From: Solen grandis
Lineage: Eukaryota > Mollusca > Bivalvia > Adapedonta > Solenidae
Assembly: GCA_021229015.1 (NCBI GenBank)
Contig: CM037791.1
Span: forward strand, 1,470,103 to 1,534,102
Reading direction: 5' to 3'
DNA: 64,000 bases
The notes below the pieces were generated by a model. It worked only from the letters and a program-made list of their open reading frames with translations. It searched no databases and was not told the origin of the DNA. Shown here piece by piece: positions 47,212 through 60,001 of the stretch (position 1 is its first letter; the number at the start of each line of letters is the position of its first letter). The translations under genes were made by a program, and so were the position numbers.

Positions 47212-47756
47212 AAAAAATCATGATCACAGTTAAGGAATGATAAACAAATATCTGGGGTTTCCGTGCCAACACATGGCAGCAGGTACTTCCACCGTGTGCC
47301 ATAATGCTGACATCTGGTGTACATTCAGTTTGCCAAACCTTACTTACAGTTAGCTATTGAGTTGTCTTAGGACCATATACCATGCTGTTCAAGTGCACCT
47401 TATGTCCCAGATATATATACCTGAAAATCATGGTTTATATGAAACACTGAGACAGTTTCATAGCTGACTGTAAGTGAAGGGTTTAATTTATATAGTTTGG
47501 CATACGGAACCCAAGCCTGATTAACAGCACTGTGTGGAATACGTACATTGCCATTTCATTCATCCATTGTGCATGCACAATACCTAAGAACAACACAAAC
47601 TGTCACTGTACAGATTGTACAGAAACTGTCCTCCTACAGATTCATTTTGACGCATCAGCGAAAAGAGGAGACCCAGATCAGACAGCTGCTATAGGATCAG
47701 GGTCTCATTAGTTTGATCCTCATATTCTACACAGTCTGCATGGCAAAGAAAAAAGA
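47212..47756. other. Non-coding stretch
   Basis: Between two tandem-core elements. Balanced base composition, no repeat family or gene recognised. Confidence 0.4.
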
Positions 47757-49584
47757 ACAAGAGGGCCATGATGGCCCTGGATCGCTCACCTGAGTATAGG
47801 GTTACCCAAGGAACATCAGCCTGTATTGAAACATTTTGATATCTGGCCAGTAGTTTTGAAGGAGGTGATCCCTGCAAAGTTTTATCAAATTCTGTCCAGC
47901 AGTTTTTGAGGAGATGTTGTTTAAAGATTTCACTATATACATATAAGGCAAGTTAACCCCGCCCCTGGCGTCCATGTTTTTTTATGGATCAGAATAATTT
48001 CAGCAACTTTTGTGGTGAAGCTTCATCCAAGGATCATCCCTGCCAAATATAATCAAATTCTGTCCAGTGATTTCAGAGGATATGTTGTTTTAAGATTTCA
48101 CTTTATGTTGTTGTATTGTTGTATTAGGGTTTACCATCGCTGCGATAGTATTTCAATCATATAGCGACGTCCAGCTAATTACAGGTGGAGGAAGACCCCG
48201 AGTACACAGAGGTATCCGGGTAGAACCACCAGCCTACCGCAAGCCAGCTGGAAGGCTTCCTCACATGAAAAATCCAAAGTCTCTATCGGGATTCGAACCC
48301 ACTGCGGTGAGGGGCTGAGAGATTTGTAGTCCACGACTGTAACCGCTCGGCCACGGCGGCCCCCATTTCACTATATGCATATTAGGCAAATTAGCCCCGC
48401 CCCTGGTGGCCATGTTTTTTTACGCATTGGAATAATTTTAGCAACTTTTCTAAAGCTTCACCCCAGGATCAACCCTGCCAAATTTAATCAAATTCTGTCC
48501 AGCAGTTTCAGAGGAGATGTCGTTTAGAGATTTCACTATATACAAATAAGGCAATTAGCCCCGCCCCTGGCGGCCATATATTTTCACGGATCAGAATAAT
48601 TTTAGCAATCTTGGTAGAGAGTTACCCAAGGAACATCTGTATCAAAATATTTTGAAATCTGGCCAATAGTTTTGAAGAAGATGATTTTTGAAGATTTCAT
48701 TTTTTTTTTTTCCATTGCCATGGTAACCAGAGTTCCACATGGATCAAATTATTTTAGCAACTTTTGTGAAGGTTCACCAAAGGATCATCCCTGCCAAATT
48801 TTATCAAATTCTGCCTAGCTGTTTTAGAGGAGATGTCGTTTAATGATGTCACTAAATACATATAAGGCAAATTAGCCCCGCCCCTGGAGGCCATGTTTTA
48901 GCCCCCCCCTCCCCCTGGAGGCCATGTTTTTCATGGATCGGAATAATTTTAGCAACTTTTGTTAAGGTTCACCCAAGGATCATCCCTGCCAAATTAAATC
49001 AAATTCTGCTCAGCGGTTTCAGGAGATGTCGTTTAAAGATTTCACTAAATACATATAAGGCAAATTAGCCCCGCCCCTGGAGGCCATGTTTTTTATGGAT
49101 CGGAATAATTTTAGCAACTTTTGTGAAGCTTCACCCAAGGATCATCCCTGCCAAATTTAATCAATTTCTGTCAAGCGGTTTCAGAGGAGATGTCGTTTAA
49201 AAATTTCACTAAATACATAAGGCAAATTAGCCCTGCCCCTGGCAGCCGTTTTTTTACAGATTGGAATAATTTTAGCAAAATTTGGTAGAGACTTACCCAA
49301 GGAACATCTGTATCAAAAGATTTTGAAATCTGGCCAATAGTTTTGAAGGAGATGATTTTTAAAGTTTTCATTTTTCTTTATTTCCGTTGCCATGGTAACC
49401 AGAGTTCTACATGGATCAAGTTTATTTTAGCAACTTTTGTGAAGGTTCACCCAAGGAATATCCCTGCCAAGTTTAATCAAATTCTGCCCAGTGGTTTCAG
49501 AGAAGATGTCGTTTAAAGTAAATTGTTGACGACAGACGACAGGCACAGGGTGATCACAAAAGCTCACCTTGAGCACTGCATGTT
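47757..49584 (+). mobile_element. Tandem-core element, 160/320-bp units
   Basis: The left end has the palindrome GAGGGCCATGATGGCCC and then CTCACCTGA. The core phrases 'gccccgcccctgg', 'atcaaattctgtccagc' and 'gaggagatgtcgttta' recur through to 49500. A spacer 'gacgacagacgacagg' follows, then 'gatcacaaaagctcaccttgagcac'. The last hairpin arm is missing, so the right end is cut short. Units fall near 160 bp or twice that. A SINE sits inside (48108-48364). Confidence 0.85.
48108..48364 (-). mobile_element. tRNA(Leu/Ser)-like SINE inserted in a tandem-core element
   Basis: Minus-strand head GGCCGCCGTGGCCGAGCGGT, B box GGGTTCGAATCCC, body with 'catgtgaggaagccttcc', and a tail of 'tgttgtattgttg' type repeats. 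It interrupts a core unit, which duplicates the target: ATTTCACTTTATG (48095-48107) and ATTTCACTATATG (48365-48377), 12 of 13 identical. The insertion is therefore younger than the host element. Confidence 0.93.
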
Positions 49585-49605
49585 CTGTCAGTTAATATTC
49601 ATATA

Positions 49606-50396
49606 CAGTAGAACCTCGTTATATTGAAGTCCTTAGGACCAAGCTGAAAACGTTGAAATAACGATTACTGGGATTAAAAATCAAATGAAAATTTCAGTTT
49701 ATGAGCATGCATGTCTGCGTTTTCATTACCGGTGCATATTTTTGAAATCGTTATGCCGTGAAATCCACCTATTAGGTGTACGTATATACTATTTGCAAGT
49801 TATAAAAAGCAATGAAAATATTTCATGATCTACTTAAATGCTCCTGATGAACATAATCATTCTACCATGTCAAACAATTTTACTGTCAATCTGCTGCTTC
49901 ATGTAGCGTCGCATGCGGGCGACGAACGCGATGATATGGAATGTACTAAAGATCTGACACCTGGGTTTATCTGCTGGCACGTGCATATTATGCAACCTGT
50001 CAGACATCAATTTGCAATAATCAACATTTCCGGTGGGACACACGTTGCCCTACCCAATCTCGGAAAAAAAGGTGTGAAAAACTTGCCTGAGCCATCACTC
50101 CAGATGCCTCTGCAAAATAAACTTGGTTACTAACCCGGGTACGATTGATATTAAGGACGATAATTAGTTCACGCTAATTTATGAAATTTGACTTTGAAAT
50201 AAAAATTGAAAAATGTACATGAATTGCAACCTAAGGACCGGGATTTTTACTTCAAAACAGGTAAAAAATCGAAATAGCGAAATTCGGATTAAACATTTTA
50301 AGTTAAAATAAGAAGGGAAGAAATCGGAACTGAAAATAAACTTCGAAATGGCGAGGAATTCGGTTTAATGATGTTCGGTTTGGCGAAGTTCTACTG
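49606..50396. mobile_element. pogo/Tigger-like element, ~0.79 kb
   Basis: Ends CAGTAGAACCTCGTTATA and inverse TTTGGCGAAGTTCTACTG. TA on both sides (49604-49605 and 50397-50398). It sits between two tandem-core elements. The largest frame (49825-50133, 102 codons) has no DDE motif or recognisable domain. It may be left over from an internal region, but the copy is non-autonomous. Confidence 0.82.
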
Positions 50397-50454
50397 TAGT
50401 TGTTAATGTGTATATGAATATTCATGAGGTGAAAGGTTAACTATAGTATATTAA

Positions 50455-52420
50455 ACAAGAGGCCCATGATGGCCCTAAATCGCTCACCTGAGATAAATAG
50501 GTTGACCCAAGGAACATCTGTTCCAATTTATTTTAAAATCTGGCCAGTAGTTTTGAAGAAGATGATTTTTAAAGTTTTCATATTTTTTTTCTTTTTGTAG
50601 CCATGGCAACCAGAGTTCTATATGGATCAAGTTTATTTTAGGAACTTTTGTGAAGGTTGACCCAAGGATCATTCCTATCAAGTTTAATCAAATTCTGTCC
50701 AGTGGTTTCAGAAGAAATGTTGATTAAAGTTTTCCCTATATACATATAAGGCAAATAAGCCCCGCCCCTGGCGGCCATGTTTTTTACGGATCGGAATTAT
50801 TTTTAGCAACTTTGGTAGAGGTTGACCTAAGGAACATCTGTACCATTTTATTTTAAAATCTGGCCAGTAGTTTTGAAGAAGATGATTTTTAAAGTTTTCA
50901 TATTTTTTTTCTTTTTGTTGCCATGGCAACCAGAGTTCTACATGGATCAACTTTATTTTAGCAACTTTTGTGAAGGTTGACCCAAGGATCATCCCTGCCA
51001 AGTTTAATCAAATTCTGTCCAGTGGTTTCAGAGGAGATGTTGTTTAAAGGTTTCTCTATATACATATAAGGCAAATAAGCCCCGCCCCTGGCGGCCATGT
51101 TTTTTTACGGATCGGAATAATTTTAGCAACTTTGGTAGAGGTTGACCCAAGGAACATCTGTACCAATTTATTTTAAAATCTGGCCATTAGTTTTGAAGAA
51201 GATGATTTTTAAAGTTTTCATTTTTTTTTCTTTTTGTTGCCATGGCAACCAGAGTTCTACATGGATCAACTTTATTTTAGCAACTTTTGTGAAGGTTGAC
51301 CCAAGGATCATCCCTGCCAAGTTTAATCAAATTCTGTCCAGTGGTTTCAGAGGAGATGTTGTTTAAAGGTTTCTCTATATACATATAAGGCAAATAAGCC
51401 CCGCCCTTGGCGGCCATGTTTTTTTACGGATCGGAATAATTTTAGCAACTTTGGTAGAGGTTGACCCAAGGAACATCTGTACCAAATTATTTTGAAATCT
51501 GGCCAGTAGTTTTGAAGGAGATGATTTTTAAAGTTTTCATTTTTTTTTCTTTTTGTTGCCATGGCTACCAGAGTTCTACATGGATCAACTTTATTTTAGC
51601 AACTTTTGTGAAGGTTGACCCAAGGATCATCCCTGCCAAGTTTAATCAAATTCTGTCTGGTGGTTTCAGAGGAGATGTTGTTTAAAGTTTTCTCTATATA
51701 CATATAAGGCAAATAAGCCCCGCCCTTGGCGGCCATGTTTTTTTACGGATCGGAATAATTTTAGCAACTTTGGTAGAGGTTGACCCAAGGAACATCTGTA
51801 CCAAATTATTTTGAAATCTGGCCAGTAGTTTTGAAGGAGATGATTTTTAAAGTTTTCATTTTTTTTTTCTTTTTGTTGCCATGGCAACCAGAGTTCTACA
51901 TGGATCAACTTTATTTTAGCAACTTTTGTGAAGGTTGACCCAAGGATCATCCCTGCCAAGTTTAATCAAATTCTGTCCAGTGGTTTCAGAGGAGATGTTG
52001 TTTAAAGGTTTCTCTATATACATATAAGGCAAATAAGCCCCGCCCCTGGCGGCCATGTTTTTTTACGGATCGGAATAATTTTAGCAACTTTGGTAGAGGT
52101 TGACCCAAGGAACATCTGTACCAAATTATTTTGAAATCTGGCCAGTAGTTTTGAAGGAGATGATTTTTAAAGTTTTCAAATTATTTTTCTTTTTGTTGCC
52201 ATGGCAACCAGAGTTCTTCATGGATCAACTTTATTTTAGCAACTTTTGTAGAGCCTCACCCAAGGAACATTCCTGCCAAATTTTATTAAATTCTGTCCAG
52301 CAGTTTCAGAGGAGATGTCGTTTAAAGCAAATTGTTGACGACGGACGACGCACGACGCCGGACGCCGGACGAAGGGCGATCACAAAAGCTCACCTTGAGC
52401 ACTTTGTGCTCAGGTGAGCT
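50455..52420 (+). mobile_element. Tandem-core element, about five 320-bp units, complete ends
   Basis: The left end has GGCCCATGATGGCC then CTCACCTGA (50483-50491). 'gcaaataagc' ends at 50760, 51080, 51399, 51718 and 52038, a period of 319-320 bp. Neighbouring units look almost identical, which suggests recent homogenisation. The spacer 'gacgacggacgacgcacgac' and related motifs lie at 52335-52370. The end hairpin is AGCTCACCTTGAGCAC-TTT-GTGCTCAGGTGAGCT (52387-52420), whose outer arm is the inverse of the left end. Several 65-105 codon frames on both strands here merely repeat the unit. Confidence 0.9.
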
Positions 52421-52602
52421 AAAAAGAAAGGCTACATTATGTTCCTAATTGTTAATATTTCCGTTGCTTTTTTGATCTTGTAAATGTCATTCTACACCAA
52501 AATATAACAGATGACCTATTTTTTTTTGTTTTCTTTTTTGTTTTTAAAGTTTACCTGTTTCTCTCTTTTGATTTTTTCAAATGTTTAGGACAAATTAAGA
52601 TA

Positions 52603-53678
52603 CAGTAAAACCTCACTCTGCGACCAACTCATTTTCACGACCAACTCAATATTACGGGCACATTTTGTCGGACCCGAATTTTTCTGTATATTTCAATGGT
52701 CGCTCACCTCATTAAAGCGGGCAACTCAAAATTGCATAAAAAAGACCACTAAAATAGGACCAAATCGTAAAATTAGTCTTCTTTTGACCTCAATAATGCG
52801 AACGACGGTCCTGTGAAAAACTTGATTCAAGATGTCATTTTACGACACCTGGTTTCTGGTACAGGTGAAGGTCGCACATGCCGTAATTTGGATTGTTTTG
52901 ATAACACGGTAGATAAGATTCGATGGAGAGTGAAAACAATGGGTGAGATGGGTAATATTACGTAACAGAGAGCAATCTTGGGATCTATGGATGTATTTCC
53001 TGTCAAGTTAACGAGTATTTGTTATATGTCCAGATGAGCTGCCCCTGATTAGTAGTAACAATCACCGTGACGCGTTTCGATTGTCTAAAGTTTTGACAGT
53101 CGTTACATGTTATTGGCACGAAGACTTCCCACGAAAATTTGACTAAAATAGAATTAGATATTATATCGTCATATTAGTCAATCACTTCCATAACTACTTT
53201 CCAAAGACTTTGATTTAAAACTGAAATCAAACGTTAAGGTCTTTAAATTAAAAAAAAAATTGTCTTGAATCAAAACAGCACGGGGAAAAGTCGGAGGCAA
53301 CTGGATGATTAAAAAAGCTTATTACTACAACAATTGAATAAGCAATCAGCTTGATAATTATAGGAAAAATAAGAGAAATTTAAAATGGGAAGACTTTTAA
53401 TTGGCATGATATGACCACAGATTTTAAATTTATATGTGAAAAAAAAGTTTTATAAAAATAATCAGGATTACATTTCATAACAAAACTTTTTAAACACATT
53501 AAATTGATTCAAGAGTTGTTATTTTCATCTATCAAATTAAAAAAAAAGTATTGAATTTGATCAAAATTAAAATGAAATATTTAATGAAAAGACCATAACT
53601 CAATTAAATGAGACCAACTCAATAATAAGACTACTTTCAGATGGACCCAATAGTGGTCTCGTTATCGAGGTTTTACTG
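52603..53678. mobile_element. pogo/Tigger-like element, ~1.08 kb
   Basis: Ends CAGTAAAACCTCACTCTG and inverse CGAGGTTTTACTG (the last base is 53678). TA precedes it; the right flank is TT, so the target duplication is imperfect. Subterminal 'gaccaactca' motifs occur near both ends. No transposase frame; the interior is AT-rich. Confidence 0.78.
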
Positions 53679-54167
53679 TTTTCAATAAGCTATGTATTTG
53701 CTGGCAACAGACATTGCAGAGTTTTTAGTGGTCCTAATGGCACGATAAGAATTTGTCTCTTGACAGACAAACACCACTACCGAAGTGTCAATGGTAATTT
53801 AATGATCCACTGGCATGCCAGAAGAGGTGTTATTTTTTACTCAAAAGCAGTGACATAATGTCATTAGAACAACTTCTGCCATGTCATCAGCTGCCATTAA
53901 TTTTTCAACTTCTTAAAGTACATCATCTTTAATGAATTACAGCTAAAAAAGCAGATCCGTTATAAAATTTTACAACACTACCAGGCCTTTTTTAAGATCG
54001 TGGGAGTGGGGCCTAAATTTACATATTTTAATAATCACAATTTACTTTACATTTAAGATAAAGGAAAATCTGAGATAATAAAGCAAAATTGCTGAAAAAT
54101 GCATTATAGTTTTATTTAAAGACAATATAAGAGGGGAAATGTGTCACCTATGAGCACCCAGTGATCA
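53679..54167. other. Non-coding stretch
   Basis: No repeat family or coding signal recognised. Confidence 0.4.
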
Positions 54168-55288
54168 AACAAGAGGGCCATCATGGCCCTGGATCACTCA
54201 CCTGATTATAAATGAGCAACATATGTTGGATTTTTTATATTCAACTATTTTTTGACCCCATATGACCCAAATTTTAACTTGTCCAAGATATTATGGAAAC
54301 AGACATTCCAACCAAGTTTCATTGGGCAAAAAATGTGGCCTATAGAGTGTTAACAAGGTTTTTATATGATTTGACCTCGTGACCTACTTTTTGACCTCCC
54401 ATGACCCAAATTCGAACTTGTCAAAGATTTAATGGAGACAAACATTCTGACCATGTTTCATGAAGATTGGGCTAAAAATATGGCCTCTAGAGTGTTAGCA
54501 AGGTTTTTATAAGATTTGACCTTGTGACCTATTTTTTGACCCCACATGACCCAAATTCGAACTTGTCCAAGATTTTATAGAGACAAACATTCTATCCAAG
54601 TTTCATGAAGATTGGACCAAAATGTGGCCTCTAGAGTGTTAACAAAGTTTTTATAAGATTTGACCTTGTGACCTACTTTTTGACCCAACATGACCTAAAT
54701 TCGAACTTGTTCAAGATTTTATGGAGAAAAAACATTCTGACCATGTTTCATGAAGATTGGGCCAAAAATGTGGACTCTAGAGTGTTAACATGGTTTTTAT
54801 AAGATTTGACCTCATGACCTATTTTTCGACCCCACATGACCCACAATCAAACCTGTCCAAGATTATATGGAGACAAACATTCTGACCATGTTTCATGAAG
54901 ATTGGGCCAAAAATGCGGCCTCTAGAGTGTTAACAAGGTTTTTATAAGATTTGACCCCATGACCTACTTTTGAACTTGTCCAAGATTTCATAGAAAAAAA
55001 CATTCTGACCATGTTTCATGAAGATTTGGCCAAAAATGTGGCCTCTAGAGTGTTAACAAGGTTTTAATAAGATTTGACCTCGTTACCTACTTTTTGAACC
55101 CACATGACCCAATTCAAACTTGTCCAAGATTTCATGGAGACAAACATTCTGACCAAGTTTCATGAAGATTGGCCTAAAAATATGGCCTCTAGAGTGTTAA
55201 CAAGCCAAATTGTTGACTACACACGTCGCACTGCGAACGAAGGGTGATCACAAAAGATCACTTTGAGCACATTGTGCTCAGGTGAGCT
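54168..55288 (+). mobile_element. Tandem-core element, about seven ~146-bp units
   Basis: The left end has GAGGGCCATCATGGCCC and CTCACCTGA. The core phrase 'ctagagtgttaacaaggttt' recurs about every 146 bases from 54340 to 55195, together with 'gaccatgtttcatgaagattgg' and 'ttgaccccacatgaccc'. The short CpG-rich spacer 'acacgtcgcactgcgaacg' leads to the hairpin end GAGCACATTGTGCTCAGGTGAGCT (55265-55288). Its ends match the 50.5-kb element, while its core is unrelated. Confidence 0.88.
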
Positions 55289-56030
55289 AAAACTTCAAGA
55301 GATATCAATGCATTTCTTGTTGTATACATCAAATAAATGATAAGCTTTGAGATGCTATTTTTGTTTACTCTCTGTCCCTTATGAATGTCTAGATCTTTAA
55401 CTCTAAACCTGAGTCCTCATTTGCATTTCTTTTTTTACTGAGTGTATATGCTGATATATCATAGTCATCATACTGTCACAGCTGTAATGGGCTCACATGT
55501 TTCTGTTGGGCCTGAATAATCAATAACAACTTGATTTCACATCTCCAAGGAGCAGCTGTATTATTCAACTGCATTGCTATCGTCAAGTGCCACCATAATT
55601 TTTCTTGATATGTAACCATGAAAAGATGTGTCTTTATGCAATTTGCTCAATAGATCTAGATATAGATTTTTAATAGGACTTTAGTCTTAGCAGTTTTTAG
55701 GCTGATATTGATCATCAGTCGCTGTTTGTTTTATAATTGTACTTATTTATAAAATGAAAAATCATATTTATTTAATAAGATATCAATTTTCTTATGACTA
55801 AGGCAAACAATCCTCTATTCAAACAAAAAAATAATAAAAAAAATCCAAGTATGGCTCTATATCATCTTATTATTAACAAATGTTTCCCTTCTCATTTCTT
55901 GTTCATTACATTTGTATGTGATTCACTTAAGGGGCATAATCACAAAAGCTATCAATCAACATTCTTACATAATGATTGGAATAAGAGGTCAGAAGCAAAG
56001 GGTGAGTTTACTGTGAAGAACAAACACTGT
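55289..56030. other. Non-coding stretch
   Basis: AT-rich. A frame of 91 codons starting at 55794 has Lys/Asn-rich low-complexity sequence and runs into the hairpin MITE. Part of it (55932-56003) sits between a fair acceptor and a GTGAGT donor, but 'ggggcataatcac' is a repeat-like phrase and I do not call an exon. Confidence 0.35.
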
Positions 56031-56171
56031 ACAGCTGGGGCAAGTTGCTCATACAATATGTTCCAATAAGTTTCATTGTCTGGCTCTTGGTTATCTGTAA
56101 TCTTGAGCACGATCGGGAACCAGACTACAAAACACATTGAAACTACTTGTATAAGCAACTCGCCCCTGTTT
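56031..56171. mobile_element. Hairpin MITE, copy B
   Basis: The left arm ACAGCTGGGGCAAGTTGCTC and following 'atacaa..agtttcattgtctggctc' pairs with the right arm 'gaaccagactacaaaacacattgaaac..gtataagcaactcgcccctgt'. The centre is 'ttatctgtaatcttgagcacgatc'. It matches copy A at 26235-26410. Confidence 0.65.
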
Positions 56172-58300
56172 AGATTCAACAGTGCTAACACACACTTGTA
56201 ATTTTATATTTCAAGCTAATATTTGTACCAAATGTTATTTATCACATCTCTCACACAGTACTGATAGTAAAAAAAATAAAAAAATATTTCTTTAAAATTC
56301 TGACTTCACCATGAAATATATCATTGTACAATGCTGTCTAAAGCTGCAGGTTACTCCACAACCTGTCAAAATTTTCAGTCATTCTTCAAAATATCTTAAT
56401 TGAACCAATCCCTATCCTTTTTATTTCTGTATCGAAAAAAAACAAAACAAAAAAAAAACAAGAAAAAGGTGCAATTTACAGTATATGGCAATTCAGTAAG
56501 TACCCGTGATGTGTGCAAGCATCTATTACCTTTACTTATTGAAATGCCCTTTATTTTGCATAAAATTAACATTAAATTATTTGTTTCAAAGTTTGTTCTA
56601 TCTTTTTAATGTAAGAGATAAATGATATATTTGAAAATTGATGATCAACTATAATCGACACAGACAGACAATCAATTTAAGTTGAAGTTTCTTTGACTTG
56701 TAATTAACAGACATGATTTAATCAAACCTTGATTGAATGATAAAACTTTATGTATCAATGTTTGCCCCAGGGTTGGAGCGACAGGCATACACATGGTTTC
56801 TGACAGAAGACCGTTCCCGATTGGTGGGAATCTGACAGACAAAATGGTACATACAGGGTCCTAGGAAATAAACTTTGGCAAGCATAATTATAATATGGAG
56901 ATTTTGACTAATTGCCAATTTTAAACTCAAAAAAAGTTAAGAATGTCCCCTAGGTCAGCCCATCGTTGGATACCCACGGCTGCCTATTACATCTGTATGA
57001 AGGAATGGAATAAGTGCTTATGGGTCTCTGATGCTGAGGTAGATAGGTGCATAACATTAAATTCAAAATTAGTATTTCAAATAGAGAAATGAATGTCTAT
57101 AACAGCATAGTATTACAATGTACTGGCTGAGCAACCTCAGGAGAAAAACTCAGCAATGGTAGGATACCCACATGATAGGGAATCATAATTAATAGGTCTA
57201 ACCGTTATTTTTAACATTAAGATAATGAAACATATCATTTCTGACAAAATGTTTCCTTTCTTCACTAGCAATTTAAAAATGTGCATTGAAATATCTATTA
57301 CTGGAAAAAAAAACAGAGGCAAACCAAATTAGAACACAGTTACACTTGTGTGTCAACAACAGACATGATTACTCTACAAGGCCTTATTTTAACTTAAATA
57401 CTTGCCACAGATGGACACTCCAAATAACTAGGATTGGACTGCTTATAGTAACATTCTTGAAAAAAAGGTAGTCTGGAGGTTGAACCTCCACTCTGTAGTA
57501 CAGAACATGCTGAAATCCATATCACAGGTACTCGTTACCCATAAGCTTTTGCATCAACTGAGTATTTTGCCCATATTTCTGTATTCAGAATTTTATTAAA
57601 TGTCTAACTGGAAAGTTGTTAACCATGTCTTAAGACTGATCGCTATATAAACAGTTTTTAAATATCGTACAGTACTCTATTCTGACGCATCACTATTCTA
57701 ACGCCTTTTTTGTTTTGACCTGGTTTTTTATTAAATGGATTCCTTTTGACATCATTCTTGTACTAGTTTTGTTTGTCAACATCCCTTTTAGCGTTAGAAA
57801 GCCAAAATATTGCGAGTTTAATATTGATGCAGGACTATAATCTGATGTACTTTATACAACACACCTTCAAATCTCCTTTTCAATAAGTACTTTTTCTCAT
57901 CTGGCATATTTTCAATTATCAATGAATTAAAAAAAAATGCAACCAACATTCCCTCATACATTATTTCTAACACGAAAACTTAATTTTTATTTACATGCTT
58001 CAATGATTAAACATAAAACCAATCAGATGCGTTGTTTCATTGTATTCTCAAGTCAGCCTCACAGACATGACTGTACAAATGTGATTTTTTCATTGAAAAA
58101 CAGGTGTCACGCAGCCGCTTAAACAATGTAAGACCATGATGGATGACTTAGTTTACCATACAATGGAAGATTATATTTTTTGTTTATGTTAAATAAAAAA
58201 AGACCACATTTTTTCTTAGGTGCGTCAGAACTGTGTACTCGAGGTTATATGTTGCATTTTGCTATATCAGCAGTAAGTTGTTTATTTACATATCGTCAGA
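56172..58300. other. AT-rich non-coding stretch
   Basis: No gene, tandem array or known repeat recognised. TTCTGACGCA near 57679 has an exact inverse at about 58221-58230 (TGCGTCAGAA), which may belong to the inverted structure that follows. Confidence 0.4.
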
Positions 58301-58674
58301 GGTCCTAACTGCGCCCCTGTCCTAACTCCGCCACCTTCCTTTTTTTTCATTGTAGTCTCGCTAGATTTTATCACACACGCAAGTGACTGTGATATTTTTT
58401 TTACAATGTTTCTGTAAATAAACTCAGATGATTTTTGTGCGAAATTTTTGATTCAAACTTATAAATATTGCAAATTTTATCTCGCACCACTCTTTTTTAT
58501 ATGTTTTTTCTTAATACATAATGATTTCCACGCAGAATGGCCCTTTTACACTCAAATTTTTAAAATAAAAGTATCTCAGAAATTCCATCTGCTGTGTTTA
58601 CATATTTATAAATGGAAGTCGTATGTGTACAATTCGCAACTGCTATGACGTCACCTAGGGGGCGGAGTTAGGAC
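58301..58674. repeat. Inverted repeat with GGTCCTAACT ends
   Basis: GGTCCTAACTGCGCCCC begins at 58301, and a second copy, GTCCTAACTCCGCCACC, follows at about 58319. The inverse, GGGGGCGGAGTTAGGACC, ends at 58674. The 330 bases between are AT-rich. A short foldback or MITE-like element is plausible. No target-site duplication was seen. Confidence 0.45.
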
Positions 58675-60001
58675 CACACAAAATGATGGCATAATATTTG
58701 ACTCGTAATGTATTTAATGTTATATTTTCGAGTGAATAATTATTTATAAAAGAATTATTTTGGGGGGTATCAATGTGAATTTGATAGAATTAATTGGTAC
58801 GTGAACAGTTTTTATTCTGTCTATTTTATTTATGTTGCATTTCCTTATTAAATCTAAGGGGGGCGCAGTTTGGGCACTCGAGGATACATGTGTTTGATAT
58901 ACTTGTAGTGGCATAATAAGCTTCCATTGTTTGCAAGCATGTTTTTACACGTGAATATCGAGTGACACAAAAGTTGCACAGTTTTGTTCAACCTGTCAAA
59001 AAAAAAAAACACGTGATGTCACCTGATGTCTCGACTTCTTGTTTGATAATGGTTTGAATGTGGTCAAGGTTTTTATGGTCAGTGTTTAAAGTGGACAAGT
59101 TCATGCATAGCATAGCTTTCAAAAATTGCAATGAAAGAGACAATTTAATGTGGACTTTAGTCGCACTAGGCATATATATGTCTATATACGTAAGAGATAT
59201 AATATGGGATATCATTTTCTCACTGTGCCGGGTGGCGTGTGTTGCTCATGAAGTTCTTGACCATTGAGTGCGGCTGAACTCTAACAGGTGTATAACCAAA
59301 ACGTCAATCATTACCGATTAAAAAATCCAGTTGTTGATTTGAAAATATTTTCTAAAAAATCATGAATGACTTCTCTGCATTCACAATATTTAACTTACTT
59401 TTTAGTTGTTTTCGATTTCACCACAGCAGCATCTGTATCCGGTGTTGCATGATAACAACACCGCTGTGAAAATTGCGCTCTCTCTATCTCTCTCTCTCTC
59501 TCTCTCTCTCATTACATCAAATAACATACCCTTGAAGTGTGTGTTAAATTTCATCATGGACTCCATTTTAGAAGTTTTATCGCGGTTGATCATTTTAACA
59601 TTCTAATACTTTCCTTAAGCTAAGTTATATCATGATTATATATTGGTTTCTCATCCTTTCAAATGTTTGTGGTAGAAATTTAAAAGCTAATGCAGAGAAC
59701 CCTTTAGTGGGTATAAAGGTGTTTTCTTTTCTCTCAGTTATCTTATGAAAATATTTTCTTTCTTTTGTGACGAAAACGTATGATCCTCATTTGTTACAGA
59801 TCATCGCTAAATCTTTAAATCAACAGAAGGCGGGAAATCAAACCGTTTGTTCGATTCATACAGTTTTTAAGATTCAGTACATTAGATCATTTATACAACC
59901 CATGCATGACTGTCTTCATTCATTCCAAAACCTAGATTAGTGAATTCAACACTGTCCGGCACCGGGAAAAGCATCAAATATTCTGTATGATACTCCTGTG
60001 T
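58675..60001. other. Region upstream of the secreted-protein gene
   Basis: Contains a (CT)n tract at 59478-59510. On the minus strand a 65-nt segment (59463-59399) lies between a TTTTCACAG acceptor and a GTAAGT donor and is open, but it has no supporting neighbours. A TATA-like TTTATAC lies at 59890-59896, about 110 bases before the first good ATG, and could be the core promoter of the downstream gene; this is a guess from position only. Confidence 0.35.

Noticed and set aside
49825..50133. A 102-codon frame
   Set aside because: Lies inside a pogo-like element but shows no transposase motif, so no product was named.
50484..52417. Repeated 65-105 codon frames (for example starting MTQGTSVP)
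   Set aside because: Each copy falls at the same place of the 320-bp transposon unit, on both strands, with no start context or domain.
55932..56003. Exon between an acceptor at 55931 and a GTGAGT donor
   Set aside because: Starts with a repeat-like 'ggggcataatcac' phrase and the frame continues past the donor; the evidence is too thin.
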